A stretch of DNA of 64,000 nucleotides from Halorhodospira abdelmalekii (GCF_016583625.1 NZ_NRRN01000002.1:57345-121344), one strand, 5' to 3'. Positions 1-8,920 are shown, counted from the stretch's first letter. Translations and numbers: made by a program. The notes: generated by a model not told the origin, from the sequence alone.

Positions 1-1183
1 CGCTCAAGATCTCTGGCGTGACCTCGACGGCAACCTCCATCTGATCGAGGCCGTGGGTGCGCGTCAGTTCAATCTGGTAGTGGGGCAGGGTGCCCTCAAC
101 GCGCAGCAGGGCGCTTTCGATCTGCGAGGGGAAGACGTTGACCCCGCGGATGATCAGCATATCGTCGCTGCGCCGGCTGATGCGGCGAATCCGACGGATC
201 GTGCGCCCACACGCGCACGGCTCGGGGTCGATCGCGGTGATATCGCGGGTGCGGTAGCGGATCATCGGCATCGCTTGTTTGGTCAGCGTTGTGAGCACCA
301 ATTCGCCCTCTTCGCCGTCCGGGAGTGGGGCGCCGGTCTCTGGGTCGATGATCTCCGGGTAGAAGTGATCCTCGAAGAGGTGCGGGCCGTTCTGTGCCGA
401 GCACTCGACGCCGACACCGGGGCCGATGATCTCGGAGAGGCCGTAGATGTCGAAGGCGCGGATGCCGCTCTCCTGCTCAATGCGCTCGCGCATGCTGTCG
501 GTCCACGGCTCGGCGCCGAAGATGCCGACGCGCAGCGGCAGACTCGCCCAATCGACCCCGAGATCTGTCGCGCGCTCAAGCAGGTGCAGGAAGTAGCTCG
601 GCGTACAGCAGAGCGCGGTAACGCCGAAATCGCGCATCACCATGATCTGGCGATCGCTCTGCCCACCGGAGATGGGGATGACCGTTGCCCCGAGGGCTTC
701 GGCGCCGTAGTGCGCGCCGAGACCGCCGGTGAAGAGGCCGTAGCCGTAAGCGTTTTGTACGACATCGCCGGGATGGACGCCGCAGGCGGCGAAGGAGCGC
801 TCCATGACGTGGGCCCACAGCGCGATGTCCGATTGGTTGTAGGCAACAACGATCGGCTTGCCGGTGGTGCCGCTGGAGGCGTGCAGCCGCACGATCTCCT
901 CCATCGGGCTGGCGAAGAGGCCGTAGGGGTAGGTGGCGCGCAGGTCGTCCTTCACGGTGAAGGGCAGGGCTTCGATGTCTTCGAGTCGCTGGATGTTGCT
1001 CGGTTCGACATTGAGCGCATCGCAGCGTTCACGAAAGTGAGCGACGCGCTCATAGGTGCGCTGGACGATGCTCTGGAGGCGCTCAAGCTGGAGCGCTCGT
1101 AGCTGTGGCAACGGCAAGTAGTCCGGAGCGCTGGCGACGTTGAAGGCCTGTTTTTTACCGTGATCGAGTCGTCGTTCGGCCAT
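1..1183 (-). CDS. paaK: Phenylacetate-CoA ligase (partial, C-terminus beyond window)
   Basis: An open minus-strand frame runs from an ATG at 1183 off the left edge (about 394 codons). It is not obvious among complete ORFs because the stop lies outside the window. The product should activate phenylacetate or related aryl acids to the CoA thioester with ATP. The translation starts [15 protein letters not shown] and contains the AMP-binding loop [16 protein letters not shown], the PaaK-like [17 protein letters not shown] stretch, [16 protein letters not shown], and a C-terminal part with [10 protein letters not shown] and [18 protein letters not shown], all typical of PaaK. It lies 50 bases downstream of iorB on the same strand. 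The context suggests an arylpyruvate to aryl-acetyl-CoA route. The family is clear; the exact aryl substrate is inferred. Confidence 0.93.
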   Translation of the reverse strand, partial: MAERRLDHGKKQAFNVASAPDYLPLPQLRALQLERLQSIVQRTYERVAHFRERCDALNVEPSNIQRLEDIEALPFTVKDDLRATYPYGLFASPMEEIVRLHASSGTTGKPIVVAYNQSDIALWAHVMERSFAACGVHPGDVVQNAYGYGLFTGGLGAHYGAEALGATVIPISGGQSDRQIMVMRDFGVTALCCTPSYFLHLLERATDLGVDWASLPLRVGIFGAEPWTDSMRERIEQESGIRAFDIYGLSEIIGPGVGVECSAQNGPHLFEDHFYPEIIDPETGAPLPDGEEGELVLTTLTKQAMPMIRYRTRDITAIDPEPCACGRTIRRIRRISRRSDDMLIIRGVNVFPSQIESALLRVEGTLPHYQIELTRTHGLDQMEVAVEVTPEILS

Positions 1184-1233
1184 GGTTACTCCTCCGCGGC
1201 GCGTGGGCGGTGGTGATTCGGATGCTAAGGCGC

Positions 1234-1968
1234 TCACGCCCTGCTGCGATCTTGATCTTGGTCCGCTGGGGGCAAGGGTTGTGACGAGGGCTGTGATGAA
1301 GGCGAGGGCGAGGCTGCGGCCGCAGCGGACGGGTGGGTCGCCGTCGCGCCGAGTTCGCCGTCAGCCGCTGGGTTGTGGCGCAGACCGCTGAGGATCGCCT
1401 CGATGCGTCGAGCGTGGAGAAAGACGCGGCTGTTCATTTCGTGGAGACGTTCGGGCAGGATCGAGCGGATGGCGGTGAGCCACTGGTCATCGCTCAGCGG
1501 TAGATGAGCGCTGAGCACCCCGAGCAGGGCGACGTTGATCATGCGGGCGGCGCGTGCAGCGCCCTTGGGGTCGTCGTCCTGGAAGAGGAAGGGCACCGTG
1601 TCGGGGGTCATCATGTAGCCTTGCGGGCGAAGCCGATGCCGGTTCGGGGCCACTTGTGAAGGCTCGGTGATGACCAGGTAGTCGGCGCAGCCGGCCGGCA
1701 CCATCGGGCTGTCGACCCGTGCGCCGAAGCGGATATCGCTGCAGACCGAGCCACCGCGCTGGCTCATGCCGTGGATTTCGCTCTTTTTGACATCGTAGCC
1801 AGCCTGAAAGAGGGCAGCGGCAAGGATGTCCGAGCCGGTGACGATGCCCTGTCCACCCAATCCGGCGATGACGATGTTGGTCACGGGGGAGGGCTGCGGG
1901 CTGCTCCCTGGGCCGGTGGTCGGCGGGGCGTCTGCGTTGTGCTCCCGGGTCGAGGCGGTATTCATCAT
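1234..1968 (-). CDS. iorB: Indolepyruvate ferredoxin oxidoreductase, beta subunit
   Basis: This is the gamma-type (pyruvate oxidoreductase domain) subunit that, with IorA, decarboxylates aryl pyruvates to aryl-acetyl-CoA and passes electrons to ferredoxin. The N-terminal fold is visible as [22 protein letters not shown] followed by [22 protein letters not shown], the family signature. About 28 residues precede the domain, and the C-terminal roughly 40 residues are low-complexity Ala/Ser/Pro/Gln. Two consecutive ATGs open the frame at 1968; either could be the start. The gene begins only 7 bases after the iorA stop, so the two are almost certainly co-transcribed and co-translated. Confident on family; the tail is likely disordered. 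Confidence 0.93.
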   Translation of the reverse strand: MMNTASTREHNADAPPTTGPGSSPQPSPVTNIVIAGLGGQGIVTGSDILAAALFQAGYDVKKSEIHGMSQRGGSVCSDIRFGARVDSPMVPAGCADYLVITEPSQVAPNRHRLRPQGYMMTPDTVPFLFQDDDPKGAARAARMINVALLGVLSAHLPLSDDQWLTAIRSILPERLHEMNSRVFLHARRIEAILSGLRHNPAADGELGATATHPSAAAAASPSPSSQPSSQPLPPADQDQDRSRA

Positions 1969-1975
1969 CAGGCCC

Positions 1976-3667
1976 TCACGACGACTGCGACTGCGGTTCG
2001 GTCTGCCGCGGTGACGGGGCGGCAGCGGCGGTTGCTGCGATCGCCGCCTCCCCAGCCGATGGCTGACTGCTGCTCGTACCCTCTTGCTCTTGACTGGCGA
2101 CGCTGGCTAAGCGGCGCGTGAGCAGCGGGCACGGCTTGCGCGCCACGATCAAGGAGAGATCGTCGGCGGCGAGACGATCGACGAGCAGTCGCTCAAAGTC
2201 GTCGCTGCCGTCGGTCGGATCGCAGACGAAGACCTGAGTGATCCCTAAGGCGAGGGCAACGGCCTCGTAGTTGAGCTTGCTGGTGGCCGGCAGGTGATCG
2301 AGCTGGCGACCGGTCCCCGGGTGCTCTTGAAGGCCGGTCATCGCCGTGGTGTCGTTATCGACCACGATTACCACATGCCCGGTCGGCGGCGGGTTGTAGG
2401 CCATCTCGGCGAGGCCGGGCAGCCCGGTATGGACGAAGGTGCTGTCACCGATGACGCTGACAACACGCCGGGCCTGCTCTTTAGGCAGGGCGTGGCGCAG
2501 GCCGAGGCCGACGGTAATGCTTGCCCCCATGCAGACGCAGGTATCCATCGCCTCGAACGGTGGCATCACGCCGAGGGTGTAGCAGCCGATATCGCCCGAG
2601 ACGATGCACTCGTGTTTGGAGAGAATCTGAAAGACCTGGCGGTGCGGGCAGTCGGCGCACAGCCGCGGCGGTTTCGGTGGGGCATCGGGTTCGGGCTCCG
2701 GGCTGCGATCATCGACGAGCAGCTTGCGCACCCGATCGACGTTAAGCTCGCCGAAGCGAAACGGCTCCGATTTGCCTTCGACGGCAACGCCGGCAGCGCG
2801 CAAGGCGGTGTAGAGCACCGGGTCGCCCTCTTCGACGACCACACAGCGCTTGACCTTGGCAGCGAACTCGCGCATCGGCTCGATCGGTAGCGGGTAGGTC
2901 AGTCCCGGCTTGAACAGACGCGCCTCGGGGGCGGCCTCGCGGGCGTGGCGCGCGGCGACACCGTTGGCGATGATGCCGAGCTCGGTGCTGCTGCCCTCCT
3001 CGCGCACGAGCTGCCGCGGCTCCTCGGAGTCGGCGATGGCGCGCAGCCGCTCGCGCAGCCGGACGTGGGCCGGGCGGGCGTAGCCGGGGATCATGACCCG
3101 TCCGGGAATGTCGCGTTCATAGTGGGGGGCCGGGGCGGGCAGACGCTCCGAGCGGGTTTTAACGCCCGTCTTGGAGTGGCAGATGCGCGTCGTTAAGCGC
3201 AGCAGCACCGGCAGTTGAAAGCGCTCTGAGAGCTCAATGGCCTTGAGCGTAAAGTCGTACGCCTCTTGCGAGTCGCCCGGCTCCAGCATCGGCGCACCGG
3301 CAGCCTCGGCGTAGCGGCGGGTATCTTGCTCGTTTTGGCTCGAGTGCATCCCCGGGTCGTCGGCGACGGCGATCACCAGCGCGCCGCTCACCCCGGTGTA
3401 GGTCGCGGTAAAGAGCGCATCGGCGGCGACGTTTAAGCCGACGTGCTTCATAGTCACCAGCGCGCGCGCACGCCCGAAAGCGACGCCGATGCCGACCTCT
3501 AAAGCCACCTTCTCATTCGGGGCCCACTGTGCCCGCCCACCGAGGACGCCGAAGCGTTCAAGAATCTCGGTCGAGGGGGTGCCGGGGTAGCCGGTCCCGA
3601 GGGAGATCGCGCCATCCAGCGCAGCCTGTGCAATGGCCTCGTTACCAGTGAGGAACTGATCGGGCAT
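1976..3667 (-). CDS. iorA: Indolepyruvate ferredoxin oxidoreductase, alpha subunit, lacking the ferredoxin domain
   Basis: Thiamine-diphosphate subunit of an arylpyruvate:ferredoxin oxidoreductase. I place the start at the ATG at 3667 (MPDQFLTGNEAIAQ), preceded by an AGGAGC ribosome site, rather than the longer frame opening at 3760. Visible parts are the N-terminal pyrimidine-binding domain (GTGYPGTPSTEILE, NEKVALEVGIGVAFGRARAL), a central cysteine motif RLCADCPHRQVF, and the ThDP-binding GDIGCYTLG and VIGDSTFVHTGLPGL with VVDNDTTAMTG. The standard family C-terminus with two [4Fe-4S] clusters (CxxCxxCxxxCP twice) is absent. After the conserved IVARKPCPLL the protein continues with about 50 Ser/Gln/Ala-rich residues. 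It should therefore need an external ferredoxin or another partner for electron exit. Confidence 0.92.
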   Translation of the reverse strand: MPDQFLTGNEAIAQAALDGAISLGTGYPGTPSTEILERFGVLGGRAQWAPNEKVALEVGIGVAFGRARALVTMKHVGLNVAADALFTATYTGVSGALVIAVADDPGMHSSQNEQDTRRYAEAAGAPMLEPGDSQEAYDFTLKAIELSERFQLPVLLRLTTRICHSKTGVKTRSERLPAPAPHYERDIPGRVMIPGYARPAHVRLRERLRAIADSEEPRQLVREEGSSTELGIIANGVAARHAREAAPEARLFKPGLTYPLPIEPMREFAAKVKRCVVVEEGDPVLYTALRAAGVAVEGKSEPFRFGELNVDRVRKLLVDDRSPEPEPDAPPKPPRLCADCPHRQVFQILSKHECIVSGDIGCYTLGVMPPFEAMDTCVCMGASITVGLGLRHALPKEQARRVVSVIGDSTFVHTGLPGLAEMAYNPPPTGHVVIVVDNDTTAMTGLQEHPGTGRQLDHLPATSKLNYEAVALALGITQVFVCDPTDGSDDFERLLVDRLAADDLSLIVARKPCPLLTRRLASVASQEQEGTSSSQPSAGEAAIAATAAAAPSPRQTEPQSQSS

Positions 3668-4057
3668 GAGAGTGCTCCTGACGCTTGCTAGGGGAGGCAC
3701 GCCGGGCAAGAAACACGCCGCGCGCGCGGCGAGGATAATCGAGCCGCGCCGGCGAATCAAGGCGGTCCGAGGGGCGTGAGGCGGGGCGACTGCCGATTAA
3801 TTACGAACTCGGGGCGGAGGGCGTGATGTTCTTTTTCGGGGGCGCCACCACCGTCTGCTTGGTGACTACCAGCATGCCTCGCAGAGGAGGGCAGCGGGGT
3901 CCCCGGCTGGGAGTGCTAGCTCCCAGGAAAAGCGCTCGACCCTCGTCATGTTTCGCCAGTGGGACTGAGTTCGGGAGGGTAAAGCCTGGGTGCTGTCTGG
4001 CAAAGTGGACCAAGGGGTGATCACCCCCTCACCGTCTGAGCCTTCTCGCCCTCAAGG
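3668..4057. other. Intergenic stretch with a palindrome and repeat-like segment
   Basis: No gene is convincing here. Frames of 65-70 codons exist on both strands, but neither shows a recognisable domain. The stretch holds a perfect 7-bp inverted repeat with a 6-base loop at 3907-3926. The right arm runs into the string CTCCCAGGAAAAG, which recurs with small changes at 11796-11808 upstream of msrA. This suggests a dispersed, REP-like element rather than a gene. Confidence 0.5.
3907..3926. repeat. Palindrome of a dispersed REP-like repeat
   Basis: CTGGGAG and CTCCCAG flank a 6-base loop. The right arm and the following bases (CTCCCAGGARAAG, then GCTCGACC) are repeated at 11796-11817, where the second copy is followed by similar sequence (CGCCATGCTT versus CGTCATGTTT). 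Two copies in one window point to an interspersed repeat. No encoded function is seen. Confidence 0.55.
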
Positions 4058-4279
4058 TCAGTAGAAACCGACCCAGGCGTTAACGCCGAAGACGATGCCG
4101 AAGAAGGTCCCGTTGGCGGCCAAGTTTAGGGCGCTGATGAAAAAGATCGCCTGCAGTATCTCTGGGCCAGCGGAGGCCCTGCCCCCTTTGTTGCCGCGCT
4201 TGGAGAGAAGGTAGAAGCTGACGCCGCTGAGCAGCGCCAAAACCGCCATGATCCCCATCGCCAGTGTGAATATCAACAT
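4058..4279 (-). CDS. Small two-TM membrane protein of unknown function
   Basis: A 73-residue protein with two predicted membrane segments: residues about 3-24 (IFTLAMGIMAVLALLSGVSFYLL) and about 46-70 (AIFFISALNLAANGTFFGIVFGVNAWVGF). They are joined by a short basic loop (SKRGNKGGR). A GGGAGC ribosome site lies just upstream of the ATG at 4279. I do not recognise a named family. It stands alone between iorA and the tmRNA gene on the strand opposite to ssrA. It is probably a real gene, given its length, ribosome site and coherent topology, but the function is unknown. Confidence 0.6.
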   Translation of the reverse strand: MLIFTLAMGIMAVLALLSGVSFYLLSKRGNKGGRASAGPEILQAIFFISALNLAANGTFFGIVFGVNAWVGFY

Positions 4280-4570
4280 CGCAAGTGTGCTCCCGTTGGT
4301 CGTATCACGACGACGTCTCGATGGTGGTGCCGCTGCAGCGGTGCGCGGCGGTTATCGCCTGAACTCTGGACTATTGCCTGTGCTATGGCCGGTGTCAGCC
4401 AGCTTAAGCCGGGGTGGGCGTGTCTCTTCGCCCCGCCTCGGACCTCTCCCCAGTACCCAAGGGTATCATCCTGCAACCGTGGGGCCACCTCAATAGGGGG
4501 CAGCGATCGCACAAAACATTGCACAAAGCTGAGGAGTGCGCCGGCATGCTGGTTGCAGGGAGGGCGTTGC

Positions 4571-4599
4571 TTGCCAGACAACAGCCTATGCGCTATACT
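4571..4599 (+). promoter_or_regulatory. Sigma-70 promoter of the tmRNA gene
   Basis: TTGCCA (4571-4576) and TATACT (4594-4599) are separated by exactly 17 bases and end 13 bases before the mature 5' end of the tmRNA at 4613. This is a near-consensus housekeeping promoter, in the right place for constitutive ssrA transcription. Confidence 0.8.
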
Positions 4600-4612
4600 T
4601 CCGCCATGCTGA

Positions 4613-4971
4613 GGGGGCGACATGGCTTCGACGCAGGTCGCAAAGCCCGAGGTGCATGCCGAGGTCACAGTCTACCTCGTAAAACCGGCTGTAAGCTTAA
4701 AATAGTTGCCAACGACGACAACTACGCTCTAGCGGCGTAAAAACCCGCTAGCTGCTCCCGATCGGTGCCTGTGCCGGTCGACGAGCAGTCATATACGCAG
4801 GCTAGTGTCGGTCGATAGGTCCGGTCTGCCGTCACGAAACCCAACGGACTCGCCATCGGGACGCCCTGCCGGTCGGGCGCCCGCTGGTTAAATAAAATAG
4901 ACTCGGCTAAGCATGTAGATCCGACGGTGTAGCTCCTGCGGACGCGGGTTCGATTCCCGCCGCCTCCACCA
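4613..4971 (+). ncRNA. ssrA: Transfer-messenger RNA (tmRNA)
   Basis: A one-piece tmRNA that rescues stalled ribosomes and tags nascent proteins. The 5' end GGGGGCGACATGG pairs through seven bases (one G-U) with CGCCTCC before the encoded 3' ACCA, forming the tRNA-like acceptor stem. The TTCGATTCCC T-loop lies near 4950. The tag reading frame starts in the usual place and gives A-NDDNYALAA followed by TAA at about 4708-4740, a typical proteobacterial tag ending LAA. Pseudoknot-forming GC-rich segments follow. The nearest upstream gene is on the opposite strand and it has its own promoter. Confidence 0.97.
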
Positions 4972-5084
4972 ATTCCCCTTCCAGTAGCATCCATCAGCGA
5001 CCGACACGGCGATCTAAGTGCCCGAAGCACGATTCTTTGTGTATGGTTAGCAGCGGCTATTGCGTTCGGATAGTGAGCGAAACC

Positions 5085-5753
5085 GTGAAACCTAAATTAA
5101 TACTGATGGTTATGATGTGCGCCCTAGTCGGCGTCGCTAGCTGCACTACGGTTAATCCCTATACCGGTGAGCAGCAGCGCTCTAAGGCTGCTACCGGCGC
5201 AGCCGTTGGTGCAGGTGTTGGTGCGTTGGTTGGCATTGCGAGTTCCAGCGACTCCAAAAAACGGAAGGAGAGGGCTCTGAAGGGGGCCGGCATCGGGGCT
5301 ATTGCGGGCGCCGGCGTAGGGTACTACATGGATGTTCAGGAGGCTGAGCTGCGCCGGGAGCTTGAAGAAACCGGCGTCTCCGTGACTCGCGACGGCGACA
5401 ATATCATCCTCAACATGCCAGGTAACATTACTTTCGATATCGATAGTGCGACCGTAAAGGGTGAATTTATTCCGGTCCTAGAGTCGGTCTCCAAGGTGCT
5501 TACCGAGTACCGTTCGACCATGATTGAAGTGGCCGGCCACACCGACAGTACCGGTGGTGAGCGCTACAATATGCTGCTCTCCCAGAATCGTGCGCAGGCA
5601 GTAGCCAATCAGTTGATCGGTCTCGGTGTGGAGGCGGTCCGCCTCGATATCGTCGGATTTGGCCAGAGCCGGCCGATTGCCAGCAACGACAGTGTTGCCG
5701 GTCGCGCTCAAAATCGTCGCGTTGAGTTGACTGTGTTGCCTCTTGTCGAATAG
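5085..5753 (+). CDS. OmpA-family outer-membrane lipoprotein with glycine zipper
   Basis: The product should be an outer-membrane lipoprotein that anchors peptidoglycan. I favour the GTG at 5085 (MKPKLILMVMMCALVGVASC), which gives a clean lipoprotein signal with lipobox VASC; the ORF opens further upstream at 5037 but that start has no signal-peptide logic. After the lipid-attached Cys come two glycine-zipper segments (GAAVGAGVGALVGIAS and GAGIGAIAGAGVGYYMD). Next is a C-terminal OmpA domain with NITFDIDSATVK, EVAGHTDSTGGERYNMLLSQNRAQAV, IVGFGQSRPIASN and GRAQNRRVEL, including the Asp and Arg that bind diaminopimelate. The architecture resembles YiaD. It is monocistronic, lying between ssrA and an oppositely oriented gene. 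Confidence 0.88.
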   Translation: MKPKLILMVMMCALVGVASCTTVNPYTGEQQRSKAATGAAVGAGVGALVGIASSSDSKKRKERALKGAGIGAIAGAGVGYYMDVQEAELRRELEETGVSVTRDGDNIILNMPGNITFDIDSATVKGEFIPVLESVSKVLTEYRSTMIEVAGHTDSTGGERYNMLLSQNRAQAVANQLIGLGVEAVRLDIVGFGQSRPIASNDSVAGRAQNRRVELTVLPLVE

Positions 5754-5762
5754 GTGTGGGGC

Positions 5763-6720
5763 GCTCCGGGCTCACGACTCAGTCACTCCCAGCGGCAAGC
5801 ACCAGCTTGCCCATCACGCCACCGCTCTCGATGCGTCGATGCGCCTCGGCAACGCCCTCCAAAGGGAAGGTTTCGGCGACATGGACACGCAGGCGGCCGT
5901 CGGCAAGCCGGCTGGCACACTCACTCAGGATCGCGGTTTGCTGTCGGCGTCCCGCATCGTCGCCAAGAGCCATCGGCGTCACCATCAGTTCCTGTGCCAC
6001 GGTGAGGTTGTGGAGTCGGGCGTGCGGCCAGTCCATCTCTTCCGGCAGTGCGAGGATGGTGACTAGGCGGCCGTAGGTAGCCAGCGCGTGCAGTGAGCGG
6101 CTACAGACGGCGCCGCCGACGGTATCCAAGACCAAATCGACGCCACGGCCCCCGGTGTGGGCCAAGACCGCCGCAACGAAGTCCTCGTCGCGGTACCGAA
6201 TGACGTGCGCCGCGCCGAGATCCCGCACGAACTGAGCCTTGGTGTCGTCGCTGACCGTTGTCAGCACCTCTGCACCGGCCTCGCGCGCTAGCTGAATGGC
6301 GATGTGGCCGACACCGCCGGCACCGGCGTGGATCAGCACCGACTCCCCTCGCTGCAGCCGTCCACGATCAAAGAGCCCTTCCCACGCCGTAAGCGCTGCC
6401 AGCGGCATAGCGGCTGCAGTGTTGCAGTCGACCGAGTCCGGGATCGGTACCACGTAGCGCGCATCGACGCTCGTGTACTCGGCATAGTTACCAGGCTCCA
6501 GACCGATGCCGTCGTTGAAGAAGAGCACCCGTTGGCCCACCGCCACAGCATCGACTCCGTCGCCTGTCGCAGTCACTGTGCCAGCGCCGTCGCAGCCGGA
6601 AAGGGCTTGGTGTACAGCGGGGAGCTGCTGGAAGACGCCCTCGATGCACCAGAAACAGCCGCCGCCAACCGTGATCGTGTGTGACATTTGCTTCTCCTTG
6701 TACCCGAATCTGGGCTCTCA
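5763..6720. repeat. Left copy of a segmental duplication (msrA-qor region)
   Basis: Bases 5763-6598 match 10105-10940 almost perfectly at a constant offset of 4342, with only scattered substitutions. Bases 6594-6687 match 11574-11667 at an offset of 4980, and weaker similarity continues into the upstream region to about 6720. The left copy therefore equals the right copy minus 638 bp (10941-11578), joined at the shared pentamer AGCCG. The partner region is described at 10105-11700. Confidence 0.9.
5779..6687 (-). pseudogene. Chimeric msrA'-'qor fusion gene from a deletion
   Basis: A 302-codon open frame. Its first about 31 residues are the N-terminus of methionine sulfoxide reductase A ([22 protein letters not shown], with the catalytic GCFWC), and its remainder is a zinc-less quinone oxidoreductase from the residue after ILG (CDGAGTVTATGDGV onward). 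Missing are most of MsrA, including the Met-binding and resolving-Cys regions, and the first about 64 residues of Qor. The Rossmann NADPH site (HAGAGGVGHIAIQLAREAGAEVLTTV) is intact. The qor and msrA frames differ by two; the 638-bp deletion (638 mod 3 = 2) happens to restore a single frame. It may be expressed from the msrA signals, but neither parental activity is assured. Intact parents lie at 10121-11667. Confidence 0.88.
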
Positions 6721-6981
6721 CCGCGGTATATCAGATCGCGATCAGGAAAAGATGAGAGTCGCCGTTGCCATCTTGTGCATCGTGCTCCTAGACCCCTCGT
6801 GGTACCAGGCTGCTGGAGAAGGTTGACGGCATCGCGGGGGCGCTCGTGTCCCGGTTCTCTGGGATTTGGTGGGAGTGGTAGGTTGGTGCAACACCTTGCA
6901 CGGTCCTGCCGCTTGGTATTTCATCGCAGGTCACGCGGGGTGCAGACGCCGTGCTGGTATCCGGGTAAGCGGGGCGTTAGA

Positions 6982-7035
6982 AAACGGCAAACGGCAAACG
7001 GCAAACGGCAAACGGCAAACGGCAAACGGCGAATG
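6982..7035. repeat. Heptanucleotide tandem repeat (GGCAAAC)n
   Basis: About seven copies of a 7-base unit (AACGGCA in another phase), the last copies degenerate, lie about 85 bases upstream of the small gene at 7121. The copy number could vary by slippage. It is outside any likely coding sequence. Confidence 0.9.
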
Positions 7036-7120
7036 GCACGAAATCTGCGCGCCAGGGCTAATAATCCTTGGCCTGCCGCCCCGGGGACGGCGGCGGGCGC
7101 TGCAAACGGAGGAACGGGCG

Positions 7121-7237
7121 ATGGAAGAGAACCTCACGACGGCCACCTGGTTCTGGCTGCTGGTGCCCATGCTGCTGGTGGTGGCATTCACCCTGGTGAG
7201 CCTGGTCAGCCATAAACTGAGGGGGGAGCACCGATGA
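7121..7237 (+). CDS. Small single-TM accessory protein of the downstream symporter
   Basis: A 38-residue peptide, MEENLTTATWFWLLVPMLLV continuing VAFTLVSLVSHKLRGEHR: an acidic N-terminus, one membrane helix and a basic C-terminus. It is shorter than a typical ORF cutoff but well supported. GGAGG lies 8 bases before the ATG, and its stop overlaps the start of the symporter gene by 4 bases (ATGA), a translational-coupling arrangement. Tiny single-helix partners are known next to several sodium:solute symporters. I infer such a role here (stability or assembly of the transporter), without direct proof. Confidence 0.78.
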   Translation: MEENLTTATWFWLLVPMLLVVAFTLVSLVSHKLRGEHR

Positions 7238-8715
7238 ACGGGGAACTCGATCTCAACATCCCGCTACTCGCGACCTTTGTCGTCTACCTGATCCTGATGA
7301 TCCTGGTGGGGCTGTTTGCCTACCGCGTTACCAAGAGCCTGGCTGACTACATCCTCGGTGGACGTCGCCTCGGCGCCGGCACGGCGGCCCTGTCGGCCGG
7401 TGCCTCGGATATGAGCGGCTGGTTGCTGCTCGGCCTGCCCGGAGCGGTTTACGTCTCGGGGATGAATCAGATCTGGATTGCGGTGGGCCTGGCCATCGGT
7501 GCCTACCTCAACTGGCAGTTCATCGCCGAGCGGCTGCGCCGCTATACCGAGATAGCACGGGACTCGATCACCATTCCCGCCTACTTCGAGAATCGCTTCC
7601 GGGACCGGACCTCGGCCCTGCGGGTGGCCTCCGCCCTGGTGATCTTGCTCTTTTTCACTTTTTATACCTCGGCCGGGCTGGTGGCGGCGGGGACCCTGTT
7701 CGAGGGTGCCTTCGGCGTGGACTACACCCTGGCTCTGGCGGTCGGCGCTACGGTGATTCTGGTCTACACCCTGCTCGGCGGGTTCCTGGCGGTTAGCTGG
7801 ACCGACTTTATCCAGGGCATCCTGATGTTTGTCGCCCTGATTCTGGTGCCGGTGATCACGGTGATGAACCTCGGCGGCTGGTCGGAGACTGCCGGCGCTG
7901 TGGCGGAGCTCGAGCCCGGGGCGCTGGATGCCTTTCACGATGTAACGCTGTTCGGCATCATCTCGCTGATGGCCTGGGGCTTGGGCTACTTCGGGCAGCC
8001 CCATGTGTTGACCCGTTTCATGGCGATCCGCAGCCCGAAGGACATCCCAGCGGCCCGGTTCATCGGTATCAGCTGGATGGTCTTCGCCCTGTTCGGGGCG
8101 ATCTTCACCGGCTTTGCCGGCATCGCCTTCTTCGGGGGGACCGGCGCCCTGGAAAATCCGGAGACGGTCTTCCTGGCCCTGATCCAGGCGCTGTTCAACC
8201 CGTGGGTGGCGGGCTGTCTGCTGGCGGCGGTGCTGGCGGCGATCATGAGCACCATCGACTCGCAGCTACTGGTCTCCTCCTCGGCCCTGTCCGAGGACTT
8301 CTATAAGCGCTTCTTGCGCCCGCGCGCCGGTGACCGAGAGCTGGTGTGGGTCGGCCGGGGTACGGTGCTCGGCATCGGCCTCTTTGCCACGCTGCTCGCC
8401 CTCAATCCGGATGCCGCTGTACTCGACCTGGTCGCCTACGCCTGGGCCGGTTTCGGTGCCGCATTCGGGCCGGTGATTATCCTCTCAGTGTTCTGGCGGG
8501 GCACCACCCGCAACGGCGCTCTGGCAGGGATCGTCGTCGGTGCGGTGACGGTGGTCGTCTGGGATCTGCTCGAGGGCGGTCTGTTCGATATGTACGAGAT
8601 CCTGCCTGGCTTCATCCTCGGGACCGTGGCGATCCTGATCTTCAGTCGCATCGGCGGCGGTCCTGGTGAGGTGATCGAGCGCGAGTTCGATCGGGTCCGG
8701 GCGCGGATGGAGTGA
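7234..8715 (+). CDS. putP: Sodium:proline symporter family protein
   Basis: A 493-residue polytopic inner-membrane transporter of the SSS family that imports a solute, most likely proline, with Na+. Twelve to thirteen hydrophobic helices are visible. PutP-like motifs include LGGRRLGAGTAALSAGASDMSGWLLLGLPG in helix 2, FIAERLRRYTEIARDSITIPAYFENRF, TLLGGFLAVSWTDFIQGILM, WGLGYFGQPHVLTRFMAIRS, and the MSTIDSQLLVSSSALSEDFY stretch, whose Ser residues belong to the second Na+ site. It overlaps the preceding mini-gene by 4 bases. In a halophile, proline uptake would serve osmoprotection, but related transporters carry other solutes, so the substrate is moderately sure. Confidence 0.9.
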   Translation: MNGELDLNIPLLATFVVYLILMILVGLFAYRVTKSLADYILGGRRLGAGTAALSAGASDMSGWLLLGLPGAVYVSGMNQIWIAVGLAIGAYLNWQFIAERLRRYTEIARDSITIPAYFENRFRDRTSALRVASALVILLFFTFYTSAGLVAAGTLFEGAFGVDYTLALAVGATVILVYTLLGGFLAVSWTDFIQGILMFVALILVPVITVMNLGGWSETAGAVAELEPGALDAFHDVTLFGIISLMAWGLGYFGQPHVLTRFMAIRSPKDIPAARFIGISWMVFALFGAIFTGFAGIAFFGGTGALENPETVFLALIQALFNPWVAGCLLAAVLAAIMSTIDSQLLVSSSALSEDFYKRFLRPRAGDRELVWVGRGTVLGIGLFATLLALNPDAAVLDLVAYAWAGFGAAFGPVIILSVFWRGTTRNGALAGIVVGAVTVVVWDLLEGGLFDMYEILPGFILGTVAILIFSRIGGGPGEVIEREFDRVRARME

Positions 8716-8758
8716 CCCGGATGGGCTGGCCCGGCGAGTTCCGCCGCCAGCGGTAACG

Positions 8759-8789
8759 CATCATCCCTGGTTTTTGATTAGGGATGATG
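8759..8789 (+). terminator. Perfect 10-bp hairpin downstream of the symporter gene
   Basis: CATCATCCCT and AGGGATGATG enclose an 11-base loop, 43 bases after the symporter stop. The loop, rather than the 3' flank, carries the T-run, so it is not a textbook intrinsic terminator. It may protect the transcript end or attenuate read-through. Confidence 0.55.
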
Positions 8790-8920
8790 GTCTCGTTATG
8801 GATGGCCATTGACAGCGATGGGAGAAACGGGGACGGATTTATTTCACTCAGAGGTAGACGTTGCGCTACCTGCTCCGTGCCACCGCGATCTAGAATACCG
8901 AGCGTCACATCCGTAACATT

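Noticed and set aside
53..1102. 349-codon plus-strand open frame
   Set aside because: It is the antisense shadow of paaK; the minus strand reads a continuous PaaK sequence here and the plus frame has no recognisable domain.
3801..4013. 70-codon minus-strand frame
   Set aside because: No ribosome site or family; it runs through the palindrome and REP-like string.
3930..4020. 5S rRNA-like string (CGAACTCAG and GAAAC on the minus strand)
   Set aside because: Only about nine bases match, the rest of the 5S secondary structure cannot be drawn, and no 16S or 23S flanks it.
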